From NCBI GenBank assembly GCA_902702965.1, contig CACRXP010000087.1, forward strand, positions 1,173,912-1,237,911: a stretch of 64,000 bases of DNA, read 5' to 3'. Both the position numbers and the translations under genes were made by a program. The notes under the pieces are model-generated. The model was not told the origin of the DNA. It worked only from the letters and a program-made list of their open reading frames with translations, and searched no databases. The stretch is from Spirometra erinaceieuropaei (lineage: Eukaryota > Platyhelminthes > Cestoda > Diphyllobothriidea > Diphyllobothriidae). The stretch's first letter is position 1; each line of letters opens with the position of its first letter. Of the stretch, positions 20,655 to 32,465 are shown piece after piece.

Positions 20655-21914
20655 TCTCAGTATGAAGCTCTATATGCACGAGTTAGTCCAAACTTAGTTC
20701 ATTTATTATCGCCTGGGCTTGTTAGCCATCTTACCTGATTCTCCGGTGACATATATATGCTTTCGTTTTTTTTTGTTTGCCTCACTTCTTCCTCTTTAAG
20801 CGACCGCCGTAGCTCATATCTGATGTCAATTGCTTCAAATGTTTTCGTCCATTTAGACAGGGAGCTGTGCGCATTGAAAGTTTTCTGTAAGTTTGTTATT
20901 TATAAAAAATCGCTTTAGACACAAGTCGATAGGTACCTCAACGTATTTATGCTCCGAAATCTCCCTCAGTATCCATTTCCATCACTTATGATCATCCAAA
21001 CACGTTGAACCATGGAGCAAGGCCTCATCTATGAGAGCAGCTAGGTGTGCATGCATACAGTCATCATGTATCTAAGTGTTCCACCACCACTTGGCTCCAA
21101 ACAACTCCCCGCCGGAGTTTGCCTGTATAAGTCTTGATACTTATCCTTTTAAGCTATTTATGACACTGTTTCCGACAATATTTATGTGTGCTTTGGCTTT
21201 CTAGTAAGCTTTCCAGTAAGCTAAACTCGGTAGTTTATCTCTGGTCGTGCTCCCGCCATCTGTTCTGTCGCAATCTATCGTATTCATCTATTCAAGTTTT
21301 CGGCTCGATACCGATTTCTTAGTGCGGCGTTTCAGGACCGGCAGGACGTGCTGACGTGGCTCCTTCTTGGTTGAAAAAGGCTTTGCTTAGATTTTTGGTC
21401 CGTTGTCTAATGTTGCCCATTTAGAAGACATTTAGCACAATGAGAGAGATGAATGTAAGTTCATTTCTGTACTACGTAGTCAACAGGTCAATAGTATCCA
21501 CAACAAAGCTGTTTAGATCTGTCTAGATCGAACGGTATCGAGGTTTTCTCATTAACTTACTTCTAAAATATTCAACTACTGTACTTCGGTAAAAGTCATC
21601 CCAAAGTCTGAATGTTGCATCTTCATGTTTAGCTCTTTCACTTAGGAACTTCTACTCAAAGTGATGACACTTGAAATTATTTTCGGATTTTTAAGTCCAC
21701 TGTGACTGCCACCTGAAGCGATTGTTTTTACGGCCTTTAACCACTCTTCCTCGTTTCGTTCCAAATGGAGCCGTTGAGGTTCACAATGGGCCCTCATGTT
21801 TCTCCAACTGATCGGTGAATATTTTGTCATTAGTCGCCTCTGCCTTGACTTTGGCACACGACCGGTCTCCTCGTCGAGGTAATATTAACTCACGTAAAGA
21901 AGAGCGCTTAGACC
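20655..21914. other. Copy B, unannotated stretch
   Basis: Partner of 7263-8540. A minus-strand frame of 71 codons (21642-21857) is open here and broken in copy A; not recognised and weak. Confidence 0.55.
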
Positions 21915-22206
21915 ATATATGACAGCTCGGCCGTCGATTCCGACTATGTCCACCGCGTGCTACACAGCAAGATGCAACAGGCATTGTGAGCTGCGCGTGG
22001 TTTAGTTTATAGGGATAGAAGACTTGCGCAGCAGCTACCGCACTCTCCCCTCCTCCCCTGCCTGGACCCAGTGTCAAGACAGAGTCAAGGAGACCGGGAC
22101 GAGGGAGGGCGCATTTGGCTGGCAAGGCCGGACCCGCACCTAGGCGTGCCATCACACCCCCTGATCTACAACATACACTTGACCAACAACAACAACAACA
22201 ACAACC
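21915..22206 (-). mobile_element. LINE 3' module, reverse orientation (copy B, part 1)
   Basis: Partner of 8541-8819, also with a short (CAA)n run (22185-22205) just before the Merlin target site. Confidence 0.65.
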
Positions 22207-22214
22207 CAACAGGG

Positions 22215-23003
22215 GCTAACAATCGGGAGACGGCACCCAAAAACTCCGTTACCTAGGAATAATACCTTTAACAGTAGACTCGAACGCCTTCAGGCTATAT
22301 CAGCGGTTGCAGGCCTACTTTCACGCACTACTTGAACTTTCCGCGACGGCCCAACATGGGCTGGCCGAACGAACATCGCAGGGGGTTACATGGACGATAG
22401 TTGCTGTTACCCAACTTTCCCCATCGTTACACACGTACACCTAAAAATACGGCATACCTTCGCATTATGGCAGTTTATTACAAAGCAAAAGCACTTTAAA
22501 TGGGATAAGTCTGCAAAACATGGGAAAGGAACAGTTCCCAGGGATGTGTCAAAGACATGCCATTGAGGCCCAACCAAAGAGGATACTGTATTTCGTCTAT
22601 GCGAGCCCACACAGCTCGACCACATACAGGGTCTCCCTCTTGGAGTTACCTTTTCAGTCTACTCCAGTATGCCTCAATGGCATTGGTGTGCCGTCCGGTG
22701 GTAGGGTCCTTGAAGTTCTTTGAGTGGCTAACCAAGGAATGTAGATAACCTTCTGAGGGAAGACGATTACACTCCTTCCACTCGTCCGTTACCACTATAA
22801 TGCCTTTGGCGACCCATTTTTTAATAACGGAACGGAGAGCGGGCAAACTTCGATCATTCACCTGTTCAAATAAGGCTTTCCGTCGGCTAGTATCGTACAT
22901 CTCGACCAGCCACCACCCATAAAACCCCTATTACCACCTGTCCCGTAAGACAAGCTGCTTTGGTTAGGCGGATTTTTTTGGGTGCCATCTCCAGATTGTT
23001 ACC
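22215..23003 (-). mobile_element. Merlin DNA transposon, copy B (789 bp)
   Basis: Same element as 8828-9618. The target duplication CAACAGGG is intact at 22207-22214 and 23004-23011. Terminal inverted repeats are the same apart from point changes (GCTAAC at the left). Confidence 0.85.
22646..22900 (-). pseudogene. Merlin (IS1016/ISXO2-like) transposase, C-terminal catalytic part
   Basis: 84 codons: MYDTSRRKALFEQVNDRSL, VVTDEWKECNRLPSEGYLHS, then DPTTGRHTNAIEAYWSRLKR and a TAA where the family usually continues with an aromatic residue and leucine; the frame runs on afterwards (LQEGDPVCG...). Upstream, in frame, GGNRGFYGWWLVE is still recognisable. The blocks TDEW (second catalytic Asp) and HTNAIEAYW (catalytic Glu region) are intact, while the block with the first Asp is not found. 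A cut-and-paste DDE transposase, now inactive. Confidence 0.8.
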
Positions 23004-23011
23004 CAACAGGG

Positions 23012-23160
23012 GTCAGAAGGACGGGCATGACTGGGAAGCCATGCCCACCACCTATATGCTCGGCGGGAGCGCAAGCACAGCTACCGGCAGGGAACTAGTT
23101 TTCAGGGGACTTCCAACGCAAACCAGGCTGCGAAGGCCGTGATTTGTTGATAATGGAATA
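23012..23160 (-). mobile_element. LINE 3' module, reverse orientation (copy B, part 2)
   Basis: Partner of 9627-9795. Confidence 0.55.
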
Positions 23161-23776
23161 GCACACACTGTCAGACACTTTGTAGACCATACGTATGGGG
23201 TAGGACTCGCACGTGTTTTCATGGCTTCATCGACAGTCTTTTCTCGCTAAAACCCTATTACACACACTCGTTCCATGCCGTGTAGGAGGGAATAAGGCCA
23301 GATGTCTCAAAATGAACCTGTGTTTTTACCTGAAGAGTTCTTTCACCGTTCATTCTTTTTTAGACTCACAACTCACACATTAATTTGAAATCGCCGGCCG
23401 CCGGGCGTTCAGTAATGTTTACATTTTCTACATATTTTCAGACTTGTCGTCTTCTTGGATATTTCTCTTTGTAATGACAATGTCCCCGTAGACGTTCAAG
23501 TGAACAGTTATTGTTATTTTGGAAGTTAATTATTTCTAGACTGGCGTCATGCATTCTGCTTACGGAACTAATTAACACTTGGGGAAGAATCTCCAGTAAC
23601 GGGTGTGTAGATAATCAGATATCGAATCTATATTTAGCTCTCACGAAAAAATTCTCCGACAGGCCTAATTGCCAAGTAGTCTGTCTGGGGAAATTTGGCA
23701 TGTATATTTTGTCATCTACATGAAAAGCTAGGGAGAATTTTGCCAACTGACCTACAGGCACATTTCCCTTTGCTTT

Positions 23777-24258
23777 TGACGCGGTCAAGGATGTGAGATC
23801 GACTTAAACCACGCACAATAAGTTCGTTTCGTCTACTGTCAGAAGTCAGGGAGCTGTGAGGACTAGTTTATTCTGTACACAGGGCAGGTTGCCGTAAGTT
23901 AGCGATTTGCTTGCAACAGAGAAAAGCGTCCGTTCACGGAGAGCGCCAGTCACGGTGTGTGTCTGGGTCAGCAGGAAGGGGGCATGACTGTCTGAGTGGT
24001 GGTCGTGTGATTGGACAAATTAGGGGAGGAATGGAGAGCGCATACTCACAAGGCCTCACGGGAATCAAGCCAAAGCGATCGACGCGCGTTAGGTGATACT
24101 ATTTTGTGAGTGCAGCCGGGGGTCACTGCAGCTGGACAGGAGGTGCCCCAGTTCTAGCCGGCGGGGGTGGTCGTGTGTCAGTGGCCTGTCAGCGCTTGTC
24201 GCGACCATCGACCGACAAAACGGAGCCGGAGAAAAGGGGGACTGGAGCAGCTGCTACA
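23777..24258. mobile_element. Candidate solo LTR (482 bp), copy B only
   Basis: Copy A reads straight through this point (CCCTTTG-TTTTT-CGTGTC near 10390), while copy B has 482 extra bases starting TGACGCGG and ending GCTGCTACA. The flanks are the 4-bp repeat CTTT (23773-23776 and 24259-24262). TG...CA ends with a 4-bp target duplication fit an LTR-retrotransposon solo LTR. No internal coding region was found, and its parent element is not in the window. Confidence 0.6.
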
Positions 24259-24262
24259 CTTT

Positions 24263-25925
24263 TCGTGTCACTTCCGTCGTGCTTTGTTAGTTCAAATAAG
24301 AGTGTTTTTCAGCGCCGACTATGCCGAGTCAGGTTGCAAACCCGAATCCTCATTTGTCTCAATCGGATGTACTTACCTGCGAATCTGTCGGCAAAAATTA
24401 TTTCAACGGCCGTGTTAACTGGCTATGTGACATATATGAGTCATGCGCAAACAAAAGTTTATTTCAGCGGCGTACACCCATCGTGAGAAATCGAGTTTTA
24501 ATGCAGGACAGGGTAATGTTAGGGGGCATAAATACTAAGTCATAAATTATAAGTAAAATAATAGTTAGAAATATCAACTATTTAAATTTTTTTCTTTTCC
24601 AAGTTTCGATGGCCGCTTGCTAAAAGTCATGTTTCATCCGGTATGACAATTCGGAGCACTTCGCCCGTGTAGACAGTCTGGCGTGTTTCTGAACTGTCCT
24701 AATGCACTGAAAGCCGCGACTTGGAAGACTGTCGATGGAGTCTGGAGAGTGGGGCTGCACTGTCTCCCTCTTAACGTGGTCTCTGGCAGTTCCACTCAGC
24801 TGGGATCAGAGCCACCCTGTCCCGTTACTGTGAAAGCCTGGTTCACCGTGTTCGGCCACGCGTAGCCTTATCACTAGGTGCGGCGGACGGTTCGCAAGTC
24901 GGCGGCCACTAGATTGGTTCATGTTAAAGTCAACATTCCTCGTCCACCTTGCTGCGAGGCACAGTGTGGACATGGTCATTTGCGACGGTCAGACTGATAA
25001 GATAAGGCGGTAGGCTGGCCACCGAGCACCCAATATACAGATTAAAACTAAGCGGTCAATTTTTCTAACGGTATAAACAGAATTTTGTTTAATGACACAA
25101 AGACAAAATCCCTGCATGCCAACGTTTGGCCCTCTAGGAATAAAGCTCATCAGTAAAGCGAAATAAGTCTGGAATAGAAGGACTGCCAACTGTCGCCCAC
25201 AAACTAATTCACTCGGCCAACATGTAGTAGACTCAAATTTATGACGATTATGCTTTCTGGGTTATACGTGAGATGCAATTCAGAAGGCCTTCAGTTATTG
25301 CTCTCGACTGAATGGAGATCAGGCCAAACCAGGAGTAAAGAGCATAACCTTGGTTCAGGTATTACGAATAATTTATTGCCTGAGTCTTAGTTTCGCAGAT
25401 TTTGAAATTGCAGAGAAACTTTTTGGTGATTTCATGTACTTTTGAGAGCATCGCTTCATATGTCCCGGCAGATGGAGACAGTTAAGTTAGAATTTTAGGT
25501 CAGTTTACTGAGAGGCAGGTAAACACGGGCCTATGAGCACTCTATCTGCTAGATATGACGTAGTTTGTTTGGGGGAAGACTAAGTGCGTCAGAAAAGCCG
25601 CGTAAATTCTTTCAACTTCTGAACCTGAATCTCAAGAAAGACGTCTATACCTCATCACTGGGAATCAATTCGAAACATATATCTGTCGAATTTATTTTGA
25701 AGTCTTCGCCGACGCTGACGTCACAAAACCTGCGGGGGGTCGACGCACGCTAATAAAGAACTCAAGCTCCTGCATGCCATTAACTCACATAATAAAAACC
25801 AGGCTTCCAGGAACGATCTTAGTATTCATTTGCTACAGGTATCGAGGGTCGTCAAAAGGCAGTTCACAATTTGCTGAATGCGCCATGCGGAGTACTCGCG
25901 AAAGCGTTCCGCCCACTTGAATGTA
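24263..25925. other. Copy B, unannotated stretch
   Basis: Collinear with 10390-12100 of copy A. No recognisable gene. Confidence 0.55.
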
Positions 25926-27068
25926 CAGTAAGTGGCCGATCTCATAAAATGGCCGAAATTCTGAAGTGCGCTTTCAATTATAAAAGTGGGGCTGTGATAG
26001 GGATTATCGTGCGGCATAATCCAATAATATTTAGTACCCACCAGGATGTCGGCCGTTGGATGCACATGCTTTCGACCACATTATGCAAAAAATGACTACT
26101 CAAGGAGCTTGCATTTTGCACACTGATTTTCGGTGGTTATAAAAAATATAAATAAATATGCATATATAAATATATAATATAAATATATATAATATATATA
26201 TACTATATAATATAATATAATTATATAATATATATAGTATATGTAATATAATATATGTATATATAAATATATAATATAAATATATATATACATATAATAT
26301 ATATATATAATATAATATAAAATATAAAATATATAATATAAAAAATATGCATAAAATTATGCTTTTTTGTTCTACATTTCGTAAAACATCATGCTGTCCT
26401 CACATTTTATACCCCAAGAAGGATTATCATTTGGTTCTAAAAAGTTCCTAATTATGAAATTTTTTAAGACCGTACGATTCCCATTCATACAGCATCCTAC
26501 CTGTCCGTTTACCAATGCCCCTCATCAAGTATACAACATAGTCCGCATCCATTGCAAAATTTTGTGAACCATATGTGGTATTTTCTTATAGGCGTAAAGA
26601 ATAATATGATTATCCTTACGCGGAAAGCATGCACATTGTAAACTAAAATTGCTAAACGCTAACACAACGCTTGATCAGGCTCAAGATTAATAGGGAATCG
26701 GGAAACGTTTTAAGCACTTAAATGTGTCCTTTCTTCGGGTAAAAAGTATAATGACAAAGTGATTTTTTACCAAGCGAATTGCAGAAAGCATATCTTTGTG
26801 CATGTTCCCTATGAAATATATTTAGACTTATAAAACTATCGAAAATCAACGTGAAAATGGCATGTTACTTAAAAGTCATTTTTTACCGAACGCGGTTTTT
26901 ATAGGAGGTTAAAAAAGTGTGTTCAAATGCAACATCGTGAAGTGTCCTAAATATTATTGGATTTTGCCGCCTGATAATCAATATTACAACCTCACGTGAG
27001 TACTCCTACCTAATCTTAAGCGCATTTCAGAATTTCGGCCAGTGTTTCATGAGATAAGTCACTCAGTG
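25926..27068 (+). mobile_element. Foldback element FB1 (copy B)
   Basis: Starts TA-CAGTAAGTGGCCGATC and ends ATAAGTCACTCAGTG. About 1.14 kb including the AT microsatellite (26140-26345). Shows the empty site for the PLE-C insertion of copy A. Confidence 0.7.
26140..26345. repeat. AT-rich microsatellite (copy B)
   Basis: TATAATATA-type repeat; partner of 12300-12473 plus 14045-14130. Confidence 0.85.
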
Positions 27069-27465
27069 CATATTGTATAAACGAGATGGTCAAACAGTGT
27101 ATCTTAAATTCAAGCTCTGTTTGCATAAAGTTTGTGGGTTTGGACTGAGCGCTCCGCATGCAGTGCCAAAGGTGCTCCGAAGACTCTGGCGAAGTGGTTC
27201 TTATCGAAGTCCACGATGGCTCTCTGGATGGCGTAGAGTGTGGACACACTGGGCGATATCCCCCTCCGAACGGACAACATGCGGCCCTAAGGAGTTTTTC
27301 ATCAATATACAGAGATTTTATAGGATTATATACACCTTTAAGGCTGGCAGGATCATCTAAGTGGAATCAAATACGTTTACTAAAATGGAACAGCTGACCC
27401 GAACACTTTAAAAAAATTCAACTGCCCTGCAGGCTAACTTCGCTTGTGCTGAAGATGAAAATTTA
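27069..27465. other. Spacer between FB1 and FB2 (copy B)
   Basis: Partner of 14845-15279; nothing recognised. Confidence 0.5.
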
Positions 27466-28458
27466 CAGTAGATTTTTTATTTTGTGAAGTGTCAACCGAA
27501 ATTCTGAAATTCGTTTTCGACTCGGAAAGAGTACTTAAGCAGGGTTGTAATACTATCCACCACATAACATTAAGCTCAGGATAGTTCAGGTACTTCAGGA
27601 TGCCGGCTTTTGGATAAAATTCTTTGCGGCCGACTGCAAAAACTACACAATGTGTAAAGTGACTGCCGATATATCATACATTTTTATAATTGATTTTCGA
27701 TGCCCCTATGAATCCAAATATATTTAATGGAAAACATCCATAAAATATTCCTTACTTTCTTCATTTGGTAGAGACGTACATATTCTTCGAATTTGTTACT
27801 TAAAGGAATGGTAAAAATTTGGCTCCAAAAAGTTTACAATTGTGAGATTTTTTAAGACCGTGAAATACCCATCTATGTGACATCTTGCCTCTGCATTTAC
27901 TGATGCTGCTTGTAAAGTTTACTATATGGCTCCAATCCACCGTAAAATTTTATGGACCCCAAACAACCTCCTCTTAGCAGCTTACGGAAAAGTGTGATTT
28001 TCCGTAAACAGAAAATATACAGCTCGTAGTTTTGAAATGCGAATGCAGATGTAAAGACTGGTCGGGTTCAAAGTTATCCGGCAATTGGAAAAGCTTTTTA
28101 AAACTAAATTCTGCCCTTCCTTTAAGTATGAAATTTAAAGAAGACGCAGTTTTCTACCAAATGGGTAACTGAATGGATAGTTCTATGCCTGTTTTCCATA
28201 AAATCCATTTGAACTTATAAGGGCATCAAAAATCAACGTCAAAAAGTCATGTTATTTCAGTAGTCATTTTCATAGAATGTCCTTTTTGCATGCGGCCAGA
28301 AAGAATTATATTCGAATGTCGGTATCCAGGGGTTACTGAATTATTATGGGATTATGCTGCACAGTGTTTAATATAACAAGCCAGCGCAAGTAATATTTTC
28401 GAGCCAAAAACTCACTTTATAATTTCGGTTAACATTTTACAAATCAGCACATCTACTG
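27466..28458 (+). mobile_element. Foldback element FB2 (copy B)
   Basis: About 993 bp, from CAGTAGAT (after TA at 27464) to ATCTACTG (28451-28458), so the outermost 8 bases are a perfect inverted repeat. Long inverted arms; no coding frame. Confidence 0.75.
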
Positions 28459-28739
28459 AAAATATGAGCATTATTTGTAAACGTTTCCCGGTGGAAGCAA
28501 TGTTTTCTACAGAGTGGTGTATTAAAAATGGAACACTGACCTTCATATAGTTCTCGTCGATTGTGTAAACTAATCCTTACAACAGCTCAAATGCGCTAGA
28601 TCAAGACGGAAATAAGGTCGACCCACCACGTGCATTTTTGTAGGGTGCGCTGAATCCACTCTAGTCTATAATTACAGACACAAATGTGTGTGGTAGAGGG
28701 CCTTAAGCATAGGCCTTCAGGCCGCACCGGCCAATCCCC

Positions 28740-28925
28740 TCACCAACTGATTTACAGATGCGGACCGTCGATACGAGCGAAGATGCGAGTTCCAGGTACT
28801 AGTTGATCAGAAGAAGAAGAGGCGATCGCTGGAGCAAGGGCTTTATTCGCCTGACGTTTCGGATTCTCACCTGAACCCATCATCAGACAGACAGTCGCTA
28901 GCGTGGGGGGAGAAGGAAACAAAGC
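28740..28925 (-). mobile_element. PLE-A 3' tail fragment (copy B)
   Basis: Partner of 16560-16745, with hammerhead-like motif at 28845-28894. Confidence 0.7.
28845..28894 (-). ncRNA. Hammerhead-like ribozyme motif of PLE-A (copy B)
   Basis: CTGATGA (28880-28886, complement), stem II GGGTTC/GAATCC, GAAAC-GTC (28853-28860). Core intact. Confidence 0.6.
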
Positions 28926-29009
28926 GACTAAGACCGAAATTGGCGAACACATCTTCACAGCGCATAGGTATATTCCTCATTATAATACATTTGACGTGCT
29001 TGAATCTAT

Positions 29010-29345
29010 CACGAGACGCTAAAGGTCGCGGCTTGGGAGGATGCCAACTTCCGGGGTAATGTAGTCCTTCTCAGTTTTGCGGACCAGGATACAGTGCTGC
29101 CTTCTCACTCATTTGGGGTCTGAATCGCATTCAGTGTCGTTCTGTACATGTGGGCCAGGTCGAGTATAGAGCGCGTAGATGAGCCGTGTAGCTTTGTTGA
29201 TTTCTGTGTTCGAGTTAACCCCCGGTAGTCTTGACTCTGTCTTGCCATTGGGTGAGTGGGGGAAGAAGGCTTCAGATGGTTCACAATTCTGTCTAGCCAC
29301 AAACTCACTCCTACGAAAATTACCGGAGCTGTAGAAGCCCCACAT
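29010..29345 (+). mobile_element. LINE 3' UTR fragment (copy B)
   Basis: Partner of 16820-17175, including the CTTGACTCTGTCTTGCCATT block at 29231. Confidence 0.6.
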
Positions 29346-29619
29346 TTCTGGAGACGCTATGGGCGTTGTCGATTACGACGATCCAACCGTCATACAAACT
29401 GACCTCAGGTGGCCGTTTTCCATTTATTCGTTGTTGATCAAATTCAGCTTCGTGACACAACAGTGAATATGACGCTTAATCTGTGGATGTCAATAGACCT
29501 TCTCCACACTGAAGGTCATCGTCAAATATGTTGAATTGAAATGGTCTGGCAGAATATATGGCAATAAAAGTACTTCGATGTTTTGCTAAATTAAAGAAGA
29601 ATTATGCTGAACGAAAGTA

Positions 29620-29880
29620 CGTGCAAAACGCGAGATAAATGAAGCTACTGGCCGTGAAAAGATGTGCGCCTATTGTTAGAAAGAACGACTTTTCGAATCA
29701 TTGTGTTGCTTATGAATGCAGCAGTTGAAGCAATAATACCCCGGAATGAATTTAAAGAAGGCATAGACAACAGTAAATTTCGCGACGGCTTATCAACTGC
29801 AGCCTGTCCTTGCATAACACAGATAACAGGTGTGAAAGATACAGGGGTTTGAACATCGACAGAGAAAATAAGTGTAAAAC
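29620..29880 (+). mobile_element. PLE-B upstream fragment (copy B)
   Basis: Reverse-complement relative of 30340-30430 with a conserved CTTATCAACTGCA...GATACAGGGGTTT block. Forms an inverted pair with the PLE-B remnant at 30126-30430. Confidence 0.5.
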
Positions 29881-30125
29881 AACAAGGTCATCTTATACTG
29901 CATGTGGACTTATTAATAAAATGGTAACTTCAAAACGCAACATGGGAAATAAAATGGGGAAGTTAACACGCGGAGGGCTTTTGTAAATCAAAAGGACTCA
30001 GATCTACGAGGAAAAGCTGAGGTTGATCACGTGGTGTAACTGTTTACATAGGTGGGGTTTCTCCTGCCGTATGTGGGCTTCCTCTAGGTAGCGCAGTAAC
30101 TGAGTTGTTCGGGCTCGAACTAATA

Positions 30126-30430
30126 CTAGAAAAGATGTTTTGGGTCAACCGAATGACCGCTATCAAGGAGGTGTTTTGTAATAGAAGATCGTGGAATCTT
30201 ATTCTTCTTCTTTAGAAGCCATTTAGGCAGATGTTCAACTGACCTGGCTGCCAGTTGCCTTTGCGTTCGCCCAATGTATTTACATCCACAATTGCAAGTA
30301 AATTCGTAAACACAATTTGACGTGGTGGGCAATGGCATTAATTTTCTCTGTCGAAGTTCAAACCTCTGTATCTTTCCCACTTGTTATCTGTTTTATGCAG
30401 TTGATAAGCTGTCGCGAAGGTAATAGGGAT
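30126..30430 (-). pseudogene. PLE-B GIY-YIG endonuclease remnant
   Basis: 84 codons open (30380-30126): CVYEFTCNCGCKYIGRTQRQ with the Y...YIG...R pattern of Penelope GIY-YIG domains (VYEF for GIY, YIG intact, R of TQRQLAARSVEH, H of EH), then HLLDSGHSVD. Sequence similar to PLE-B upstream DNA continues to 30430 but has stops. GIY-YIG nicks target DNA for PLE insertion. The RT is not present here. Confidence 0.75.
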
Positions 30431-30579
30431 AAATAGCTATGTGTGACGACTAGACTTGCGAAATAGATTCACTTCGTTCACCGTTGGCATAGGCGGATTA
30501 CGAAAAGTCAGGCCAATGTTCGAAGTTTGGCAGACCTCGGTGTGTCATGATTTTAAAGTTGCGGAAAGTTCCATAGCAG

Positions 30580-30865
30580 TATTCAGAAGACGAGTTGGCG
30601 GGCATACGTTGCTTTTGGTAAATTCTCATCAGCCAGTACAATCATATGGGAACGGGTTATAAGCAAACCCATGCCAGTGATAAGAGAAATCAATTAAAGT
30701 TTGTCTTAAAACCCAGGCGGGGTGTGGGAATGTGAGGGGGGGATTGGAGGTAATAGTAGTCAGTGCCAGGGCGGAAGGGCGCGGAGAGTTTCAGCTTTAG
30801 ACGACCTTCGACCGCTGTAGGCGCGGAGCCTGAACGTGGTTCTTCTGTGCGCATAAGGTTAGTTT
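30580..30865 (-). repeat. PLE-B 3' end, left inverted arm
   Basis: Reverse complement of 31168-31405 over most of its length (for example CACCCCGCCTGGGTTTT, and the CGTTCAGG...GGTCGAAGGTC block). Ends with the PLE-B terminal motif CTGATGAGAATTT (minus strand, about 30605-30640). Confidence 0.7.
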
Positions 30866-31049
30866 TCGTAACGTGATGGCAGCAAGAACACCTCCCGGCA
30901 TGGCTGGGAAAAGGTAGAACTAGGAGCATAAGCAGTGTCATTCTCGCGCATCATGTTTATTCCGGACATCGTGTGGATCCCAGCGAAGCTTTTCGTGTGA
31001 TTTATAGGGTCTCATCTCGCTACTCTAAGTTGCTGGGCCAGCACCTGTT

Positions 31050-31126
<77 letters not shown>
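31050..31126 (+). repeat. (AGC)n microsatellite, about 25 units
   Basis: 77 uninterrupted bases of AGC between two head-to-head PLE-B 3' ends. Not part of a supported coding frame. Confidence 0.95.
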
Positions 31127-31131
<5 letters not shown>

Positions 31132-31167
31132 ACCGTCATCGAGTAACGAAAACCAATCGTGTGCGCT

Positions 31168-31405
31168 TAGAATAAACACGTTCAGGCGCCGCACCTACGG
31201 TGGTCGAAGGTCTACTAACGCTGCAACTCTCCCCGCGTCCTGGCATTTAATATTATTATCCCCCATCCCCCCACATTCGCACACCCCGCCTGGGTTTTTA
31301 AGACGAATTGTAATCGATTTCACTTATCACTGACATGTTTTCGCTTCTAACACCTTCCTTAACAATTATACTGGCCTGAAGAGAATTTGTCGAAAGCAAC
31401 GTATG
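31168..31405 (+). repeat. PLE-B 3' end, right inverted arm
   Basis: Same sequence class as 50690-50985 (plus), ending with GGCCTGAAGAGAATTTG...CGAAAGC (about 31371-31400). Confidence 0.7.
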
Positions 31406-32084
31406 CCTGCCATCTCGTTTTCTGTCGCGATTTTATTCGGCTGATTCTGTGGTGCTTTTAGGTGACAAAAAGTTTTAAAATTATGCAACCTCTGGGTCTG
31501 ACAAAGGAAACTCCTGTGATCTCATCACGATAGTATCGTTCCAAATGTGTCGTTTAACTTCGTACGGTACTGATTAAGTTCTTTTAGGGCATAAAACCAG
31601 ATAATGACGCATGAAAGTCACAATTGGTTCATCGGTCCGATTTAATTTTGACTGTTTAGAACCATAGGGGAGGCTGGTTAAACATAAGTCCGCTAGCTTC
31701 CCCCTTTGGCGGATACCAGACATCACGACATGCCTACTGAAATCTGTACAAATTAGCAAACTTTCCATGAAAGCGGAGGGTTAGTTCCCCATCGCACTTT
31801 TCGTTTTTTTAGCATTGACGCCTATGAATATTAAAAATAGCAATTTCTTTAAAAAGTACCGCCGTTAATCGGACTGCCAATGTTGCCTTTCATTAAACTG
31901 TGTACATTTTTTCTTTTTATCTAAAAGCGATAGAAAGGAGAGGTGAGCTCTCTCGGGTCTTTAGATTATAAAGTATAGAAATTTTTGTAGAATTTGTTTA
32001 TTGGTCAGAAATGAAATCGCCTTTTCCAATGCAGTGTTTTCCCATGCTGAGTAAGGAATTTCGCCCACTATGCAGTCGGAGTGG
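31406..32084. other. Unannotated stretch
   Basis: About 680 bp, A+T-rich, with no recognisable feature. Confidence 0.5.
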
Positions 32085-32395
32085 CTTCCAGACCGAAGAC
32101 ACTCAGTAGACACCAGGTCATGAGACCAAAAGGCCTAATGTCACGGAAGGAAAAGTCTGGAGTCATTTACTGGATCTGGTGCAGTTGCGGGCGAAGTAAA
32201 TACTGAAGACAACTGGAAGACTACTCCATGCAATAATGGCCTAGGAGACAGCAGCAGTGAGGAGTAACGATGTCAGTTTCCAAGTCACGGCTCATTTAAC
32301 GAGAGCCAGTCGAGCATTTTAGTTTAATGAGTCTGAAATTCGTGCGAGGACTGGCGACTGCGTAGGCCACGATCTGCTTGAGGCATGGCTTTCCT
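32085..32395 (+). pseudogene. PLE-A GIY-YIG remnant, decayed
   Basis: Degenerate match to 43385-43660: the ATTTACTGGATCTGGTGCAGT and CTGGAAGACTACTCC blocks, then CATTTAACGAGAGCC, ending at the GAGGCATGGCTT block. Several stops and shifts. The C-terminal tail and hammerhead motif are missing. Confidence 0.65.
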
Positions 32396-32465
32396 ACTCT
32401 CGTTCAATTTAAAAGCGCAGTGATCTCCCGCCTGAACATTCTGTGTTAATAATTCACCTTTGCAG

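Larger units (their letters stand above)
20358..30027 (+). repeat. Tandem segmental duplication, copy B
   Basis: Second copy of the unit described at 6955-17836. It lacks the PLE-C insertion and has an extra 482-bp TG...CA insertion (23777-24258). Homology to copy A ends near 30027. Confidence 0.85.

Noticed and set aside
24093..24486. Open frames across the right end of the copy B insertion
   Set aside because: They straddle the insertion boundary and have no counterpart in copy A.
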